A stretch of DNA of 64,000 nt from Izhakiella australiensis (GCF_002006995.1 NZ_MRUL01000017.1:24143-88142), one strand, 5' to 3'; shown: positions 44,063 through 54,291, counted from the stretch's first letter. A program made the numbers and translations. Notes: generated by a model not told the origin, from the sequence alone.

Positions 44063-44536
44063 CAACCGCCAGTAAACAAAGCGCCGCCGCAGGCAAGCGC
44101 TCACGCCTTACCGCGCGGCGATATTTAACATATAAATAACCATTATCTTAAAGTGTTAACAGACGCACGAATTCGCACCGTTCTCAGCCAGCGTAACCGG
44201 CCAGATAGTGAGCGGACGATCACCCTCAGGAAAGACTATCCACCTTCATATCGCATCACAACCAGCATTATTATCTAATAATATTCTCAATGGCAGTTGC
44301 ACGGAAAGATAAAAACACCAAAACAAGCACATAAAACCATAAAAACTGGGAGGTGAATTTTATCGCCGTGTAAATAGATTTTTTTTATACGCCTTAGCAA
44401 TATTTTTATTAATTTATAAAACACAACAGAATTGCAACATTGACAGTCGTAATGTGGCGATGACGAGCTAAGGGAAGCACTCCTCATTGGAATAAATAAC
44501 CTAAACGTTTGTGGATTAGGAAAATGAGAGAGCATC
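44063..44536 (+). other. 470-base intergenic region before NCS1 permease
   Basis: No supportable gene. The left third (to about 44100) is GC-rich 3' flank; from 44130 the region is AT-rich with several in-frame stops, consistent with promoter and regulator DNA for the permease gene. AGAGAG precedes the permease ATG. No strong inverted repeat seen. Confidence 0.4.
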
Positions 44537-45934
44537 ATGACTAAACATCAACCCGTTCCTGTTGAGAATCTTGAAAGCAATACTATTCGTCCGATCCCTT
44601 TAAACATGCGCCATGGTAAGGCCAGCGATTTATTCACCATCTGGTTTGGTTCCAATATCATGCTGCTCACGGTTATTACCGGTGCGATGTCAGTCTCAAT
44701 TTTCCATCTGTCTTTCCTGTGGGCAATGCTGGCGCTTTTTATCGGTAGCCTGATTGGCGGGCTATTTATGGCGCTGCATTCGGCGCAGGGTCCGAAGCTT
44801 GGCGTGCCCCAAATGGTGCAGACCAAAGGCCAGTTTGGCTCCTATGGATCGGTGTTAGTTATCTCTATCGTGGTGCTGATGTACATCGGCTTTACCGCAT
44901 CCAGTCTGGTATTAGGCGGCCAGTCAATACACGCGATTTATCGTCCGCTGAATTCAGATATCGGCATTATTGTTGTTGGTATGCTGAGCCTGTTCGCCAC
45001 GATTTTCGGCTATAAAATTATTCACTCCTACGCCAGAATCATGTCGTGGATATCTGGCATTATTCTGGCCGCCACCTTTATATGGATTATCTTTGTCCAC
45101 GGACTGCCGGCGGACTTTTTCCAGCGCGGCGAGCTTAACCGCGTGGGCTTTCTCGGCGCAGTGTCTATCGCCGCGCTCTGGCAGCTGGCATATGCCCCTT
45201 ACGTCTCTGATTACTCGAGGTATATGCCTTATAACACCAACGATCGCAGCGTCTTCTACGCCAGCTATTCCGGCTGCATTCTGGGATCGTACCTTCCTAT
45301 GCTGCTCGGCGTGCTGGTCGCCAGCTGCATTAGCGGCGATGACATTATCGGCGGAATAATGACGCTGACCGGCAGCTTTGGCGCGATCGTTATTATCGCC
45401 TTTGCCCTCGGCATCGCGGCAACGAACTCGATGATGCTGTACTGCGGCGTGCTCTGCACGTTAACGCTGGGACAAACCTTTATTGACGGATGGTCACCCA
45501 AAGCGCGCGCCCGCATTATAACGGCCATTTTCACCATGATGCTGGAAATAACCCTCGCCATTTATGGTCAGGAGAACTTCCTCGTTATTTACACCAACTT
45601 TATCACCATCCTGCTCTATGTCCTGGTGCCGTGGACGGCAATAAACCTCGTCGATTATTACCTGGTGGCCCATGGCGAATATAACGTCGCGTCTTTCTTC
45701 AAAAAAGATGGCGGGGAGTATGGCTATTTTAATATGACGGCCATTTTCTGCTATGCGCTGGGCATTATGGTTGAGGTTCCCTTTATGTCTACCTCGATTT
45801 ATACCGGCCCGGTTGCCATTTCATTCGGCGGTGCCGACCTGTCATGGATTATAGGATTGGTCATCGTCTCTCCGGTTTATTATTACCTGTCTAAAATGAA
45901 GTCCGTAAAAAGCGCGGCATTAAGCAAGACCTAA
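44537..45934 (+). CDS. NCS1-family (cytosine/purine-type) permease
   Basis: Twelve-helix transporter of 465 residues. The start (RPIPLNMRHGKASDLFTIWFGSNIM, containing the DLFTIWFGSNIM segment), GPKLGVPQMVQTKGQFGSYG and SDYSRYMP are typical of NCS1 cytosine/purine/allantoin or hydroxymethylpyrimidine permeases. The adjacent aminotransferase suggests the cargo may be an amine or amino compound. The two genes are 94 bases apart on the same strand. Confidence 0.92.
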   Translation: MTKHQPVPVENLESNTIRPIPLNMRHGKASDLFTIWFGSNIMLLTVITGAMSVSIFHLSFLWAMLALFIGSLIGGLFMALHSAQGPKLGVPQMVQTKGQFGSYGSVLVISIVVLMYIGFTASSLVLGGQSIHAIYRPLNSDIGIIVVGMLSLFATIFGYKIIHSYARIMSWISGIILAATFIWIIFVHGLPADFFQRGELNRVGFLGAVSIAALWQLAYAPYVSDYSRYMPYNTNDRSVFYASYSGCILGSYLPMLLGVLVASCISGDDIIGGIMTLTGSFGAIVIIAFALGIAATNSMMLYCGVLCTLTLGQTFIDGWSPKARARIITAIFTMMLEITLAIYGQENFLVIYTNFITILLYVLVPWTAINLVDYYLVAHGEYNVASFFKKDGGEYGYFNMTAIFCYALGIMVEVPFMSTSIYTGPVAISFGGADLSWIIGLVIVSPVYYYLSKMKSVKSAALSKT

Positions 45935-46028
45935 ACTGCCGGTAGCATCCCGGTCTTTATGACCTGTTCATAACGGTTACCGACCAGAAAACAAGCCACG
46001 ATGAGTGCTTATAATCAGGAATATGACA

Positions 46029-47411
46029 ATGCAAAATTCAATTAACGGTCAACGCAGTACCCAGGACTATCAGCAGGCCGATGCCGCCCACCATATTCAC
46101 GCCTTTTTAGATCAGAAAGCGTTAAACGCGGAAGGCGCGCGGGTGATCGTGCGTGGCGACAGGCTGAACCTGTGGGATAACGAAGGCAAACGCTACCTTG
46201 ATGGCATGTCCGGCTTGTGGTGTACCCAGCTCGGCTATGGCAGAGCGGACCTGGCGCAAGCGGCGGCGGCGCAGTTTGCCAAGCTGCCTTATTACAATAT
46301 GTTTTTCCATACCACGCACCCGCCGGTTATCGAACTATCCGAGCTGCTGTTCAGCCTCCTGCCGGCCCACTACAGCCACGTGATTTATACCAATTCCGGC
46401 TCTGAAACGAACGAAGTGCTTATCAGGACAGTCCGCAAATTCTGGCAGGTTGAGGGCAAGCCCGATAAAAAGATCATGATTGGTCGCTGGAATGGTTATC
46501 ACGGTTCGACGCTGGCAGCCTCCGCGCTGGGCGGCATGAAATTCATGCATGAGATGGGCGGGGTGATCCCGGACGTTGCCCACATTGAGGAGCCCTACTG
46601 GTACGCGAAGGGCGGCGACCTTTCTCCGGCAGAGTTTGGCTTACAGTGCGCGCGGCAGCTGGAAGATAAAATCCTGGAACTTGGCGCAGATCGCGTGGCC
46701 GGATTTATTGCGGAGCCTTTCCAGGGCGCCGGCGGCATGATATTTCCCCCGGAAAGCTACTGGCCAGAGATTCAGCGCATTTGTCGCAAGTACGATGTTT
46801 TACTCTGCGCCGATGAGGTGATCGGCGGCTTTGGCCGCACCGGCGAATGGTTTGCCCACCAGCACTTTGGCTTCGAGCCGGATACCCTGTCGCTCGCCAA
46901 AGGACTGACCTCAGGCTACGTGCCGATGGGCGGGCTGGTGCTCAGTAAACGCATCGCTAACGCGCTGGTTGAGCGCGGCGGCCTCTTTGCCCACGGTTTG
47001 ACCTACTCCGGCCACCCCGTTGCCGCCGCGGTGGCGATTGCGAATATCCAGGCGATTCAAAATGAGGCGCTGGTGCCGCAGGTAAAAAACGACAGCGGAC
47101 CCTATCTGCAAAGCCTGCTGCGCGAGGTTTTTAGCCAGCATCCGCTGGTCGGCGAGATCCAGGGGGCGGGTCTGGTCGCGGCCCTGCAGTTCACCGAAGA
47201 TAAAACCACGCGAAAACGCTTCGCCAATGAAAACGAGCTGGCGTGGCGCTGTCGCACCCTTGGCTTTGAGGAAGGCGTCATCATCCGCTCAACCCTGGGA
47301 CGCATGATCATGGCCCCGGCGCTGATCGCTAACCGCAGCGAGCTGGAAGAGCTGGTGGAGAAAACCCAAAAGGCCGTGGATCGCACGGCGCGCGAAATTG
47401 GCGTTCTGTAA
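46029..47411 (+). CDS. Class-III (omega) aminotransferase
   Basis: PLP enzyme of 460 residues. The ATG at 46029 has CAGGA 8 bases upstream and is preferred over two earlier starts. Typical features: GMSGLWCTQLGYGR, YTNSGSETNEVLIRTVRKFW, GWHGST-type RWNGYHGSTLAAS, the Asp in ADEVIGGFGRTG and the PLP-Lys in SLAKGLTSGYVPMG. The sequence fits the omega-amino acid:pyruvate / putrescine- or taurine-type group. Paired with the NCS1 permease, it probably deaminates the imported amine. Confidence 0.92.
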   Translation: MQNSINGQRSTQDYQQADAAHHIHAFLDQKALNAEGARVIVRGDRLNLWDNEGKRYLDGMSGLWCTQLGYGRADLAQAAAAQFAKLPYYNMFFHTTHPPVIELSELLFSLLPAHYSHVIYTNSGSETNEVLIRTVRKFWQVEGKPDKKIMIGRWNGYHGSTLAASALGGMKFMHEMGGVIPDVAHIEEPYWYAKGGDLSPAEFGLQCARQLEDKILELGADRVAGFIAEPFQGAGGMIFPPESYWPEIQRICRKYDVLLCADEVIGGFGRTGEWFAHQHFGFEPDTLSLAKGLTSGYVPMGGLVLSKRIANALVERGGLFAHGLTYSGHPVAAAVAIANIQAIQNEALVPQVKNDSGPYLQSLLREVFSQHPLVGEIQGAGLVAALQFTEDKTTRKRFANENELAWRCRTLGFEEGVIIRSTLGRMIMAPALIANRSELEELVEKTQKAVDRTAREIGVL

Positions 47412-47752
47412 TCCGGCGGCCCGCAGTTCACGGTAAACCGCCGTCCGATTCGCCGCCGCAGCCGCGCTGCTGGCGGCATCCCGCAGGGGGTAAACCTTGT
47501 CAGCTGCGCGCGGCGTCGATTTCTTCTTGCCGTTATCATCGGGGGCGGGCTTGCATCGCTGATGCGTAGCGGGCAGATAATATTTCCCCTCTGCTGAAGG
47601 TTTGCTAGCGCCATTGCATCCCGATGCGCCACCCGCCGATGTCCCCGGGAGCGTAGCCAGCTCACAACTCTGCGATTGCCGGCGCACAGCATCATTATCA
47701 CATGGTAGGCTGCTCAGATAATTATTCACGCTGGTTTTCTGCTGCAGGTGAT
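47412..47752 (+). other. 340-base GC-rich region without a supportable gene
   Basis: Frames open on the minus strand are low-complexity extensions of aminotransferase antisense and lack a ribosome site. No RNA gene recognised. The promoter of the kinase gene must lie in the right-hand half; GCAGGTGAT is the kinase ribosome site. Confidence 0.4.
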
Positions 47753-49405
47753 ATGACGCTCAGATTGCCTTTTCAGGTAAAGCTATTTTTATCTCTGGTG
47801 GTATTTTCGTCCCTGCTGCTGGCGCTGCTGGGCATTATCCTGTTCCATTTTATGGAAAGGCAGCTCCATCACGATCTGGGCCAGCGCGCACGGGTTCAGG
47901 CCAGTGAAATCGCCTTAATGCCGGGTCTGGCCGAGAGGGTTGCGGCACGGGATATTCCCGGTATTGCCCATTTAATTCAGCCGCTGCGCGATCAAAGCGA
48001 TGCCAGTTATATTGTCATTGGCGACGTGCAGGAGCAGCATTTATATCACTCAGAATCACCCGAACGTCTTAATCTGCCAATGATAGGCGGTGATAACGCT
48101 GAAGTCCTGCAGGGCAAAACCATTATTTCCGTGCGTCAGGGCGGGATCGGCGTTTCATTACGGAGTAAAGCAGCAATCTTTGATGCTCAGCACCGGGTTA
48201 TCGGCATCGTCTCGGTCGGCTATCTTACTTCCTATATTGCCAATATTAACGCCCGCATTCTCTGGCAGGCTGGTTTATATGGCCTGGCATTATTGCTGCT
48301 GCTGTTTATTTTCTCATGGACCTTTACCCGCAACGTTAAAAAACAGATGTTCCGGCTGGAGCCAAAAGCTATCGCGCTGCTGGTTCTGCAACAAAAAGCC
48401 CTGCTCGAAGCCATGTATGAAGGCGTTTTTGCCGTTAACGAAGAGAAACAGCTGATTTTAATTAATCGCGCGGCAAGAGAGCTGCTGGATATTCGTCAGG
48501 ATGAGAAACAGCTGATCGGCAAACCGCTGGTGGAAGTGATGCAAACGCCGCCGGGATTCTTTGCTTTGAACGAGGCGCCGGATAATAGCGGCCGCCACGA
48601 TATGATCGCCGTGCTTAATCAGCGGCAGGTCATTGTTAACCGGGTAGCCATTGAGCTGGAACCGGGTAGCGAAAGCGGCTGGGTATTTAGCTTTCGCGAT
48701 AAAAACGATATCAATACCCTCAGCAGTCAGCTGAGCCAGGTTAAGCATTACGCAGACAATCTGCGCATTATGCGCCACGAGCAGCTGAACTGGACCGCAA
48801 CCCTCGTCGGCCTGCTGCAAATGCAGCATTATGACGATGCGATGCGTTACATTCAGGCGCAGTCGGAAGGCGCGCAGAAAGTGCTGGATTTTGTCTCGGC
48901 GCATTTCACCTCGCCGACGCTGTGCGGGCTGCTTCTGGGAAAATACGTCAGCGCGCGGGAAAAAGGCATTGAGCTGATGTTTGATCCCGCCTGCCGCCTG
49001 ACCAGGCTGCCACCCGGCATCAACGAAACCGAACTGATGTCGGTCATTGGCAACCTGCTGGATAACGCCGTGGATGCCACGCTGAAAGCCCTGCCCGCCA
49101 GCGCGTCGGTGGAAGTGTATATTTCAGACCGTAACCAGGAGCTGCTGATCGAAGTTGCCGATCGGGGCTGCGGCGTCGATGACGCAATGAAATCACATAT
49201 CTTCGAACAGGGCTTCACCAGTAAACCGGCGAACGACGACGAAATAGCCGGCTCAGCGCACGGTATCGGCCTGTATCTGGTGGCAGGCTACGTTAGCCAG
49301 GCTGGCGGCAGCATCGAAGTAACCGACAACCGGCCGCAAGGCACCATTTTTTCGGTGTTTATCCCCTACGCGACTGCAATTTCATCAGGGCAAAAGCATG
49401 ACTAA
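47753..49405 (+). CDS. CitA/DcuS/DpiB-type sensor histidine kinase
   Basis: Membrane kinase of 550 residues. Two transmembrane helices (about 8-30 and 165-190) flank a periplasmic PAS-like sensor (RARVQASEIALMPGL, ASYIVIGD); then a cytoplasmic PAS (EAMYEGVFAVNEEKQLILINRAA, beginning EAMYEGVFAV), an H-box RIMRHEQLNW and an ATP domain with NLLDNAVDA, ADRGCGVDD and SAHGIGLYLV. This is the citrate/C4-dicarboxylate sensor family. It overlaps the response-regulator gene by 8 bases. The ligand is probably the substrate of the ABC system downstream. Confidence 0.94.
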   Translation: MTLRLPFQVKLFLSLVVFSSLLLALLGIILFHFMERQLHHDLGQRARVQASEIALMPGLAERVAARDIPGIAHLIQPLRDQSDASYIVIGDVQEQHLYHSESPERLNLPMIGGDNAEVLQGKTIISVRQGGIGVSLRSKAAIFDAQHRVIGIVSVGYLTSYIANINARILWQAGLYGLALLLLLFIFSWTFTRNVKKQMFRLEPKAIALLVLQQKALLEAMYEGVFAVNEEKQLILINRAARELLDIRQDEKQLIGKPLVEVMQTPPGFFALNEAPDNSGRHDMIAVLNQRQVIVNRVAIELEPGSESGWVFSFRDKNDINTLSSQLSQVKHYADNLRIMRHEQLNWTATLVGLLQMQHYDDAMRYIQAQSEGAQKVLDFVSAHFTSPTLCGLLLGKYVSAREKGIELMFDPACRLTRLPPGINETELMSVIGNLLDNAVDATLKALPASASVEVYISDRNQELLIEVADRGCGVDDAMKSHIFEQGFTSKPANDDEIAGSAHGIGLYLVAGYVSQAGGSIEVTDNRPQGTIFSVFIPYATAISSGQKHD

Positions 49406-50108
49406 CACCCAGGCGCTTGATGTTGTCATTGTGGAAGATGAACCGCATCTTGCCGAGCTGCACCGTGAATTTATTGAGCAAAATTTTCATCTGCGCGTGG
49501 TTGGCATTGCCACCACGCTGGAGCAGGCCCGCACGCTGATTCGCCAGCATCAGCCGCGGCTGGTGCTGCTTGATAACTATTTGCCGGATGGTCAGGGCGT
49601 TGAGCTTATCGCCAGCCCGCTGCTGAAAAGCTTTGAGTGCTCGGTGATTTTTATTACCGCCGCCAGCGATATGCAAACCTGTAGCCTTGCGATGCGCAGC
49701 GGCGCGTTCGACTACCTGATTAAGCCGGTATTTTTCCATCGCCTGCAGGCTTCGCTACAGCGCTTTATGCTGCTGATGCACGCCATGCGCCAGGTAAAGG
49801 TGGTTGATCAACACGCCCTCGATCGGCTGTTTAATCTGCCCGCTGGCGAAAAACCGCTGACGCCGTCCAGCAAAGGGATCGAGCCCAACACGCTGGAGCG
49901 CGTCCAGCGCTTTTTTGCCAATAATCCGCAGGTTAACTGGTCAGTCGATCAAATCGTAGAAGAAGTTGGCATCAGCAAAACCACGGGCCGCCGCTATCTG
50001 GAATACTGCGTGGAAACCGGTTTTATCAGCGTCGAAATGCTTTACGGAAATATCGGCCATCCGCGGCGGCTGTATCGTAAAACAACCGAAGGAAACGATC
50101 CGTCGTAA
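49398..50108 (+). CDS. CitB/DcuR/DpiA-type response regulator
   Basis: Response regulator of 236 residues: receiver domain with acidic pocket VVIVEDEPHLAE, phospho-Asp in LVLLDNYLPDGQG and Lys in YLIKPVFF, followed by a DcuR-type HTH (SVDQIVEEVGISKTTGRRYLEYC). It partners the kinase immediately upstream. The 167-base gap to the ABC substrate-binding gene is the obvious target promoter. Confidence 0.94.
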   Translation: MTNTQALDVVIVEDEPHLAELHREFIEQNFHLRVVGIATTLEQARTLIRQHQPRLVLLDNYLPDGQGVELIASPLLKSFECSVIFITAASDMQTCSLAMRSGAFDYLIKPVFFHRLQASLQRFMLLMHAMRQVKVVDQHALDRLFNLPAGEKPLTPSSKGIEPNTLERVQRFFANNPQVNWSVDQIVEEVGISKTTGRRYLEYCVETGFISVEMLYGNIGHPRRLYRKTTEGNDPS

Positions 50109-50275
50109 AACCGACCACCGCCCGCTGCGTTTTCGTAGTTTTAATGGTGTTAATTGCCGAAAAAAGGCCGACAATCACACTTCGGCAAGATGACATCTGC
50201 TGCCCTATTGTCTGCGAAAAGCCATCGGTTATGTTGACCCTTAGTTCCGTAAATGTAACTAAAAGGTTAATAATA

Positions 50276-51364
50276 ATGACGAACATCTTCCGTATCTCGC
50301 TGATTACCTCTGCCGTTATGGTCTCTTTCTCTGCAATGTCTGCCTTACCGCAAGGCTATCCCGCTGATTATCAAAAAGTCGTCGATGGGGCGAAAAAAGA
50401 AGGCAAAGTGGTGGTGTACTCCACCACTGATACTAAAGCCGCCGGCCCGCTGATCAAAGGCTTCGAGTCGACTTACCCCGGCATTAAAGTTGAATATAAC
50501 GATATGAACAGCACCGAGCTGTACAACCGTTATATTAGCGAACAGGCTTCCGGCGGCGGTAGCGGAGACGTGGTCTGGAGCTCGTCAATGGACACCGCGC
50601 TGAAGCTGGCAACCGATTATGCCCAGCCGTACAAGTCACCGGAGCAGGGCCAGCTGCCAAAATGGGCGGTCTGGAGTGACAAAGCTTATGGCACCACTTA
50701 CGAGCCGGTGGTGTTTATCTATAACAAACGCCTGATTCCGGCCGCTGATGTCCCCGATTCGCACACCGCCCTGGCGAAGTTGATCGCCAGCCAGACCGAC
50801 AAATTCAAAGGCAAAGTAACCACTTACGATATCGAAAAATCGGGCCTGGGCTTTATGCTTTCGGTACAGGATTCCAAAGCCGATCCCAACTACTTTAAAA
50901 CCCTGACCGACGTCGCCAAAGGTGGCTTAACGGTGCAGTCTTCTACCGGCACCATGATGGAAAGGGTTTCCTCCGGCGAGAACCTGATTGGTTTCAACAT
51001 CCTCGGTTCCTACGCCGAAGCCCGCGCCAAAACCGACCCGTCACTGGGCATTTCCTATCCGAAAGATTACACCCTGGTGCTGTCACGGGTTTCCTTTATT
51101 AGCCAACAGGCGCAGAACAGCAACGCCGCCAAACTGTGGCTGGATTACGTATTATCTGAAAAAGGGCAAAGCATTCTGGCAAATCAGGCTGATATCCCCT
51201 CCATCCGCAACGATATTGAAGGCAATAATGATATCGACGGCATGACCAAACGGCTGGGTAAAGCGCTGAAGCCGATTCCGGTTGATGAAACCCTGCTGGA
51301 ATACTTGCAGCCGAAAAAACGTCTGGATTACATCAAACAGTGGCGTGCCGCCGCTGCCAAATAA
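50276..51364 (+). CDS. ABC importer substrate-binding protein (AfuA/FbpA-like)
   Basis: Periplasmic binding protein of 362 residues with signal peptide MTNIFRISLITSAVMVSFSAMSA. The start is ATG 50276 after AAAAGG. The family pattern DGAKKEGKVVVYSTTDTKAAGPLIKGFE (beginning AKKEGKVVVYSTTD), SSSMDTALKLATDYAQPY and QDSKADPNYF fits the COG1840 (iron(III)/sugar-phosphate/2-aminoethylphosphonate) group. AfuA of Actinobacillus, in this group, binds hexose phosphates, and here a sugar epimerase lies downstream; a phosphorylated sugar or organophosphonate is therefore as likely as iron. Confidence 0.9.
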   Translation: MTNIFRISLITSAVMVSFSAMSALPQGYPADYQKVVDGAKKEGKVVVYSTTDTKAAGPLIKGFESTYPGIKVEYNDMNSTELYNRYISEQASGGGSGDVVWSSSMDTALKLATDYAQPYKSPEQGQLPKWAVWSDKAYGTTYEPVVFIYNKRLIPAADVPDSHTALAKLIASQTDKFKGKVTTYDIEKSGLGFMLSVQDSKADPNYFKTLTDVAKGGLTVQSSTGTMMERVSSGENLIGFNILGSYAEARAKTDPSLGISYPKDYTLVLSRVSFISQQAQNSNAAKLWLDYVLSEKGQSILANQADIPSIRNDIEGNNDIDGMTKRLGKALKPIPVDETLLEYLQPKKRLDYIKQWRAAAAK

Positions 51365-51372
51365 GTTCGTTG

Positions 51373-51402
51373 CCGGAGGCGCCAACCGTTGGCGCGCTCC
51401 GG
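51373..51402 (+). promoter_or_regulatory. Intercistronic hairpin between binding protein and permease genes
   Basis: CCGGAG then GCGCCAAC pairs with GTTGGCGC then CTCCGG, with one bulged G. There is no T run. Hairpins here commonly protect the upstream message and keep the binding protein more abundant than the permease. Confidence 0.7.
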
Positions 51403-51452
51403 TTTCGCTTATCTGATTCCATCATTCTGGGTCTCTAAACCAGGAACACAAT

Positions 51453-53222
51453 ATGAATGCATTGCGCAGAAAGTGGCAAAGCCTGCCGCGCGGCATTGTG
51501 GTGCTGATAACGGCATTGGTTATCTACACTCCCCTGTCGTTTATCGTGATTCAAAGTTTCTTATCCGCCCCGTTCTTTGCGCCCTCCAAAGAGTGGAGCC
51601 TGGAGTCTTTCGGCTTCATATTTACCGATCCCGATTTTTATAAAGCCCTTAAAAGCGGCTTTATCCTGGCATTCGGCCTGGTGGTCATCGCCATTCCGCT
51701 CGGCGGCATTCTGGCGTTTCTGATGGTGCGCACCGATTTACCGGGCAGGCGCATCATTGAGCCGCTGATCCTGGTGCCGATCTTTGTTTCGCCGATGGTT
51801 CTGGGGTTTGGCTACGTGGTGGCCGCCGGGCCGGTCGGCTTCTTCTCGCTATGGGCGCAATCACTGCTTGGCTTCGTCCCCTGGAACATCTATGACATGT
51901 CGAGCATCGTGGTGATTGCCGGTTTAACCCACGTCCCCCACGCCTATCTGTATATCTCTTCAGCGCTGCGCAGCGTCAGCTCAGATGTCGAAGAAGCCGC
52001 ACGCGTCGCCGGCGCATCGCCGCTGCAGGTGATGACCGCGGTCAGCTTACCGATGGTGCGCCCCTCGATTCTGTATGCCATGGTGTTGCTGTTCTTCCTT
52101 GGACTGGAAGTGTTCGGTCTGATGCTGGTGCTGGGCGATCCGGAAGGCAATATGGTGCTGGCGACCTACCTGTATCAGCTGACCAACCGCCTCGGCACCC
52201 CCTCCTATCATCTGATGGCGGCGGTTGCCGTGGTGCTGATTTGCATCACCATTCCACTGGTCACGCTGCAACGCCGCCTGATGCGTACCGCTAACCGCTT
52301 TGTCACCGTTAAAGGCAAGGCTTCGCAGGCCCGGGCGCTGCCGCTGGGCAAATGGCGCTGGATAGCCGGCGCGGTGGTGGCGTTATGGCTGACCGTCACT
52401 ATCGGCGTGCCGTTAATTGGCGTGGCGCTACGCGCGTTTATCTCCAACTGGGGCGTTGGCGTCTCCATCTGGGATGAGCTGTCGCTCAGCACCTTTCGCA
52501 CCATCTGGGCCCAGCCAAACCTGCTGCGCGCGATCGTCAACTCAATGTCCATCGGGGTGATTGGCGGCGCGTTAGCGGTGGTCTGCTATCTGTTTGTCGG
52601 CATCGCCATGCACCGCAAGCCCGACAATACCACCCGCTTTCTCGATTACAGCGTGTTGGTCCCGCGCGCGGTGCCAGGCCTGCTCGCCGGCCTGGCGTTT
52701 CTCTGGGTTTTCCTGTTCCTGCCGATGTGGCTGGATAACGCACTGAAATCCGGCTGGCTTTCCGATCTTCCCTGGTCGCAGTGGCTGCGCGATCACTTTA
52801 TCGTCTGGCTGCGATCGCTGCGCAGTACCATTTTCAGCGTCTGGCTGGCCTACACCGTGGTATGGATGGCCTACGGACTAAGATTGATTTCCTCAACGCT
52901 GTTGCAGGTAGGGCCGGAACTGGAAGAAGCCGCGCGCAGCACCGGCGCCACGCGCGGACAGATTACCCGCCACGTGACGATCCCACTCTCACGCTACGGC
53001 CTGATTGGCTCATGGCTGCTGATGTTCCTGATCTTTGAACGCGAGTATTCAACCGGCGTCTATCTGCTTTCTCCGGGTACCGAAACCATTGGCTCGATGC
53101 TGGTTTCTTTGTGGGCCGCCGGCGCTATCGATATCGTCGCCGCGCTGTCGTTTATTAACATCCTGCTGGTGGTGTTAGGTCTGGGGATTGCCCTTCGTTT
53201 CGGAGTCAAATTACATGATTGA
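51453..53222 (+). CDS. Fused ABC permease (two BPD domains)
   Basis: Inner-membrane permease of 589 residues with twelve helices forming two fused binding-protein-dependent transport domains. Each half has the EAA loop: SSDVEEAARVAGASPLQVM in the first and GPELEEAARSTGATRGQI in the second. Typical of COG1178 (iron/thiamine/sugar-phosphate type) importers. AGGA lies 8 bases before the ATG. The stop overlaps the ATPase gene by 8 bases. Confidence 0.94.
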   Translation: MNALRRKWQSLPRGIVVLITALVIYTPLSFIVIQSFLSAPFFAPSKEWSLESFGFIFTDPDFYKALKSGFILAFGLVVIAIPLGGILAFLMVRTDLPGRRIIEPLILVPIFVSPMVLGFGYVVAAGPVGFFSLWAQSLLGFVPWNIYDMSSIVVIAGLTHVPHAYLYISSALRSVSSDVEEAARVAGASPLQVMTAVSLPMVRPSILYAMVLLFFLGLEVFGLMLVLGDPEGNMVLATYLYQLTNRLGTPSYHLMAAVAVVLICITIPLVTLQRRLMRTANRFVTVKGKASQARALPLGKWRWIAGAVVALWLTVTIGVPLIGVALRAFISNWGVGVSIWDELSLSTFRTIWAQPNLLRAIVNSMSIGVIGGALAVVCYLFVGIAMHRKPDNTTRFLDYSVLVPRAVPGLLAGLAFLWVFLFLPMWLDNALKSGWLSDLPWSQWLRDHFIVWLRSLRSTIFSVWLAYTVVWMAYGLRLISSTLLQVGPELEEAARSTGATRGQITRHVTIPLSRYGLIGSWLLMFLIFEREYSTGVYLLSPGTETIGSMLVSLWAAGAIDIVAALSFINILLVVLGLGIALRFGVKLHD

Positions 53223-54285
53223 ATTATCGGTCGAAAATCTGCACTTAACTTACGGTGACAACCCGGTATTAAAAGGCGTTTCGATGAATTTGCAGCGCGG
53301 CGAGGTAGTGTCCTTATTAGGGCCGTCTGGCAGCGGAAAGACCACGCTATTACGCGCCGTCGCCGGGCTGGAGAAGCCCACCCAGGGTTCGATTGTCATC
53401 GGCAAAAATACGGTTTACAACGGCAGCCCGCGCAGTGAGATCCCCGCCGAGGAGCGTAACCTCGGGCTGGTATTTCAGTCGTACGCGCTGTGGCCGCACA
53501 AAACCGTGTTTGATAACGTCGCCTACCCGCTGAAGCTGCGCAAAGTCGCCGCAAAGGAGATAAGCCAGCGGGTGCAGGAGGTACTCGATCAGCTCGGTCT
53601 TGGACATCTCGCCAAACGCCATCCGCATCAGCTGTCCGGCGGCCAGCAGCAGCGAGTGGCGATTGGCCGGGCGCTGGTCTATAACCCGCCGGTGATCCTG
53701 CTCGATGAACCGCTGTCTAACCTGGATGCCAAACTGCGTGAAGAAGCGCGCGTTTTTCTGCGCGAGCTGATTATTAAGCTGGGTCTCTCTGCGCTGATGG
53801 TTACCCATGACCAGAATGAGGCGATGGCGATTTCCGATCGCATTTTGCTACTCAACAACGGAAAGATTGAGCAACAGGGCACGCCACAGGAAATGTACGG
53901 CTCGCCGAAAACCCTGTTTACCGCCGAGTTTATGGGCAGTAACAACCGTTTGCACGGCAAGATAACGGAAATTCACCAAGGCAGAGCGCGCATCGAAGGT
54001 AACGGCTGGGCGCTGTGGGGACGCGCTGGCGAAGGCGTGCAAAACGGCCAGCAAGCAACGGCGGTGATTCGCGTAGAGCGCGTTGCGCTGGTCGATGGTC
54101 CGGGTGAAAACCAGCTGGAGCTGCCGCTGCTGACCAGCATGTATCTTGGCGATCGCTGGGAATACCTGTTCCGTACGTCAGGCGATGACTTCGCTATCCG
54201 CGCCTATGGCAGTGATGTTCAGGATCCGCAGCATTGCCACCTGTCATTACCAGAAAATCACGTCTGGATTTTCCCGAAAGTCTGA
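53215..54285 (+). CDS. ABC importer ATPase (FbpC/PotA-like)
   Basis: ATPase of 356 residues: Walker A GPSGSGKT, Q-loop VFQSYALWPH, signature LSGGQQQR, Walker B VILLDEPLSNLD, H-loop VTHDQNEA, then a TOBE domain (from about residue 240). The start is ATG 53215, overlapping the permease stop by 8 bases (GGAG upstream); the longer reading to 53188 lies within the permease gene. Third gene of the importer operon. Confidence 0.95.
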   Translation: MIELSVENLHLTYGDNPVLKGVSMNLQRGEVVSLLGPSGSGKTTLLRAVAGLEKPTQGSIVIGKNTVYNGSPRSEIPAEERNLGLVFQSYALWPHKTVFDNVAYPLKLRKVAAKEISQRVQEVLDQLGLGHLAKRHPHQLSGGQQQRVAIGRALVYNPPVILLDEPLSNLDAKLREEARVFLRELIIKLGLSALMVTHDQNEAMAISDRILLLNNGKIEQQGTPQEMYGSPKTLFTAEFMGSNNRLHGKITEIHQGRARIEGNGWALWGRAGEGVQNGQQATAVIRVERVALVDGPGENQLELPLLTSMYLGDRWEYLFRTSGDDFAIRAYGSDVQDPQHCHLSLPENHVWIFPKV

Positions 54286-54291
54286 TAGTCA

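Noticed and set aside
47289..47729. Minus-strand ORFs running into the aminotransferase gene
   Set aside because: Mostly antisense to the aminotransferase; the unique 90 codons have no ribosome site and are of low complexity.
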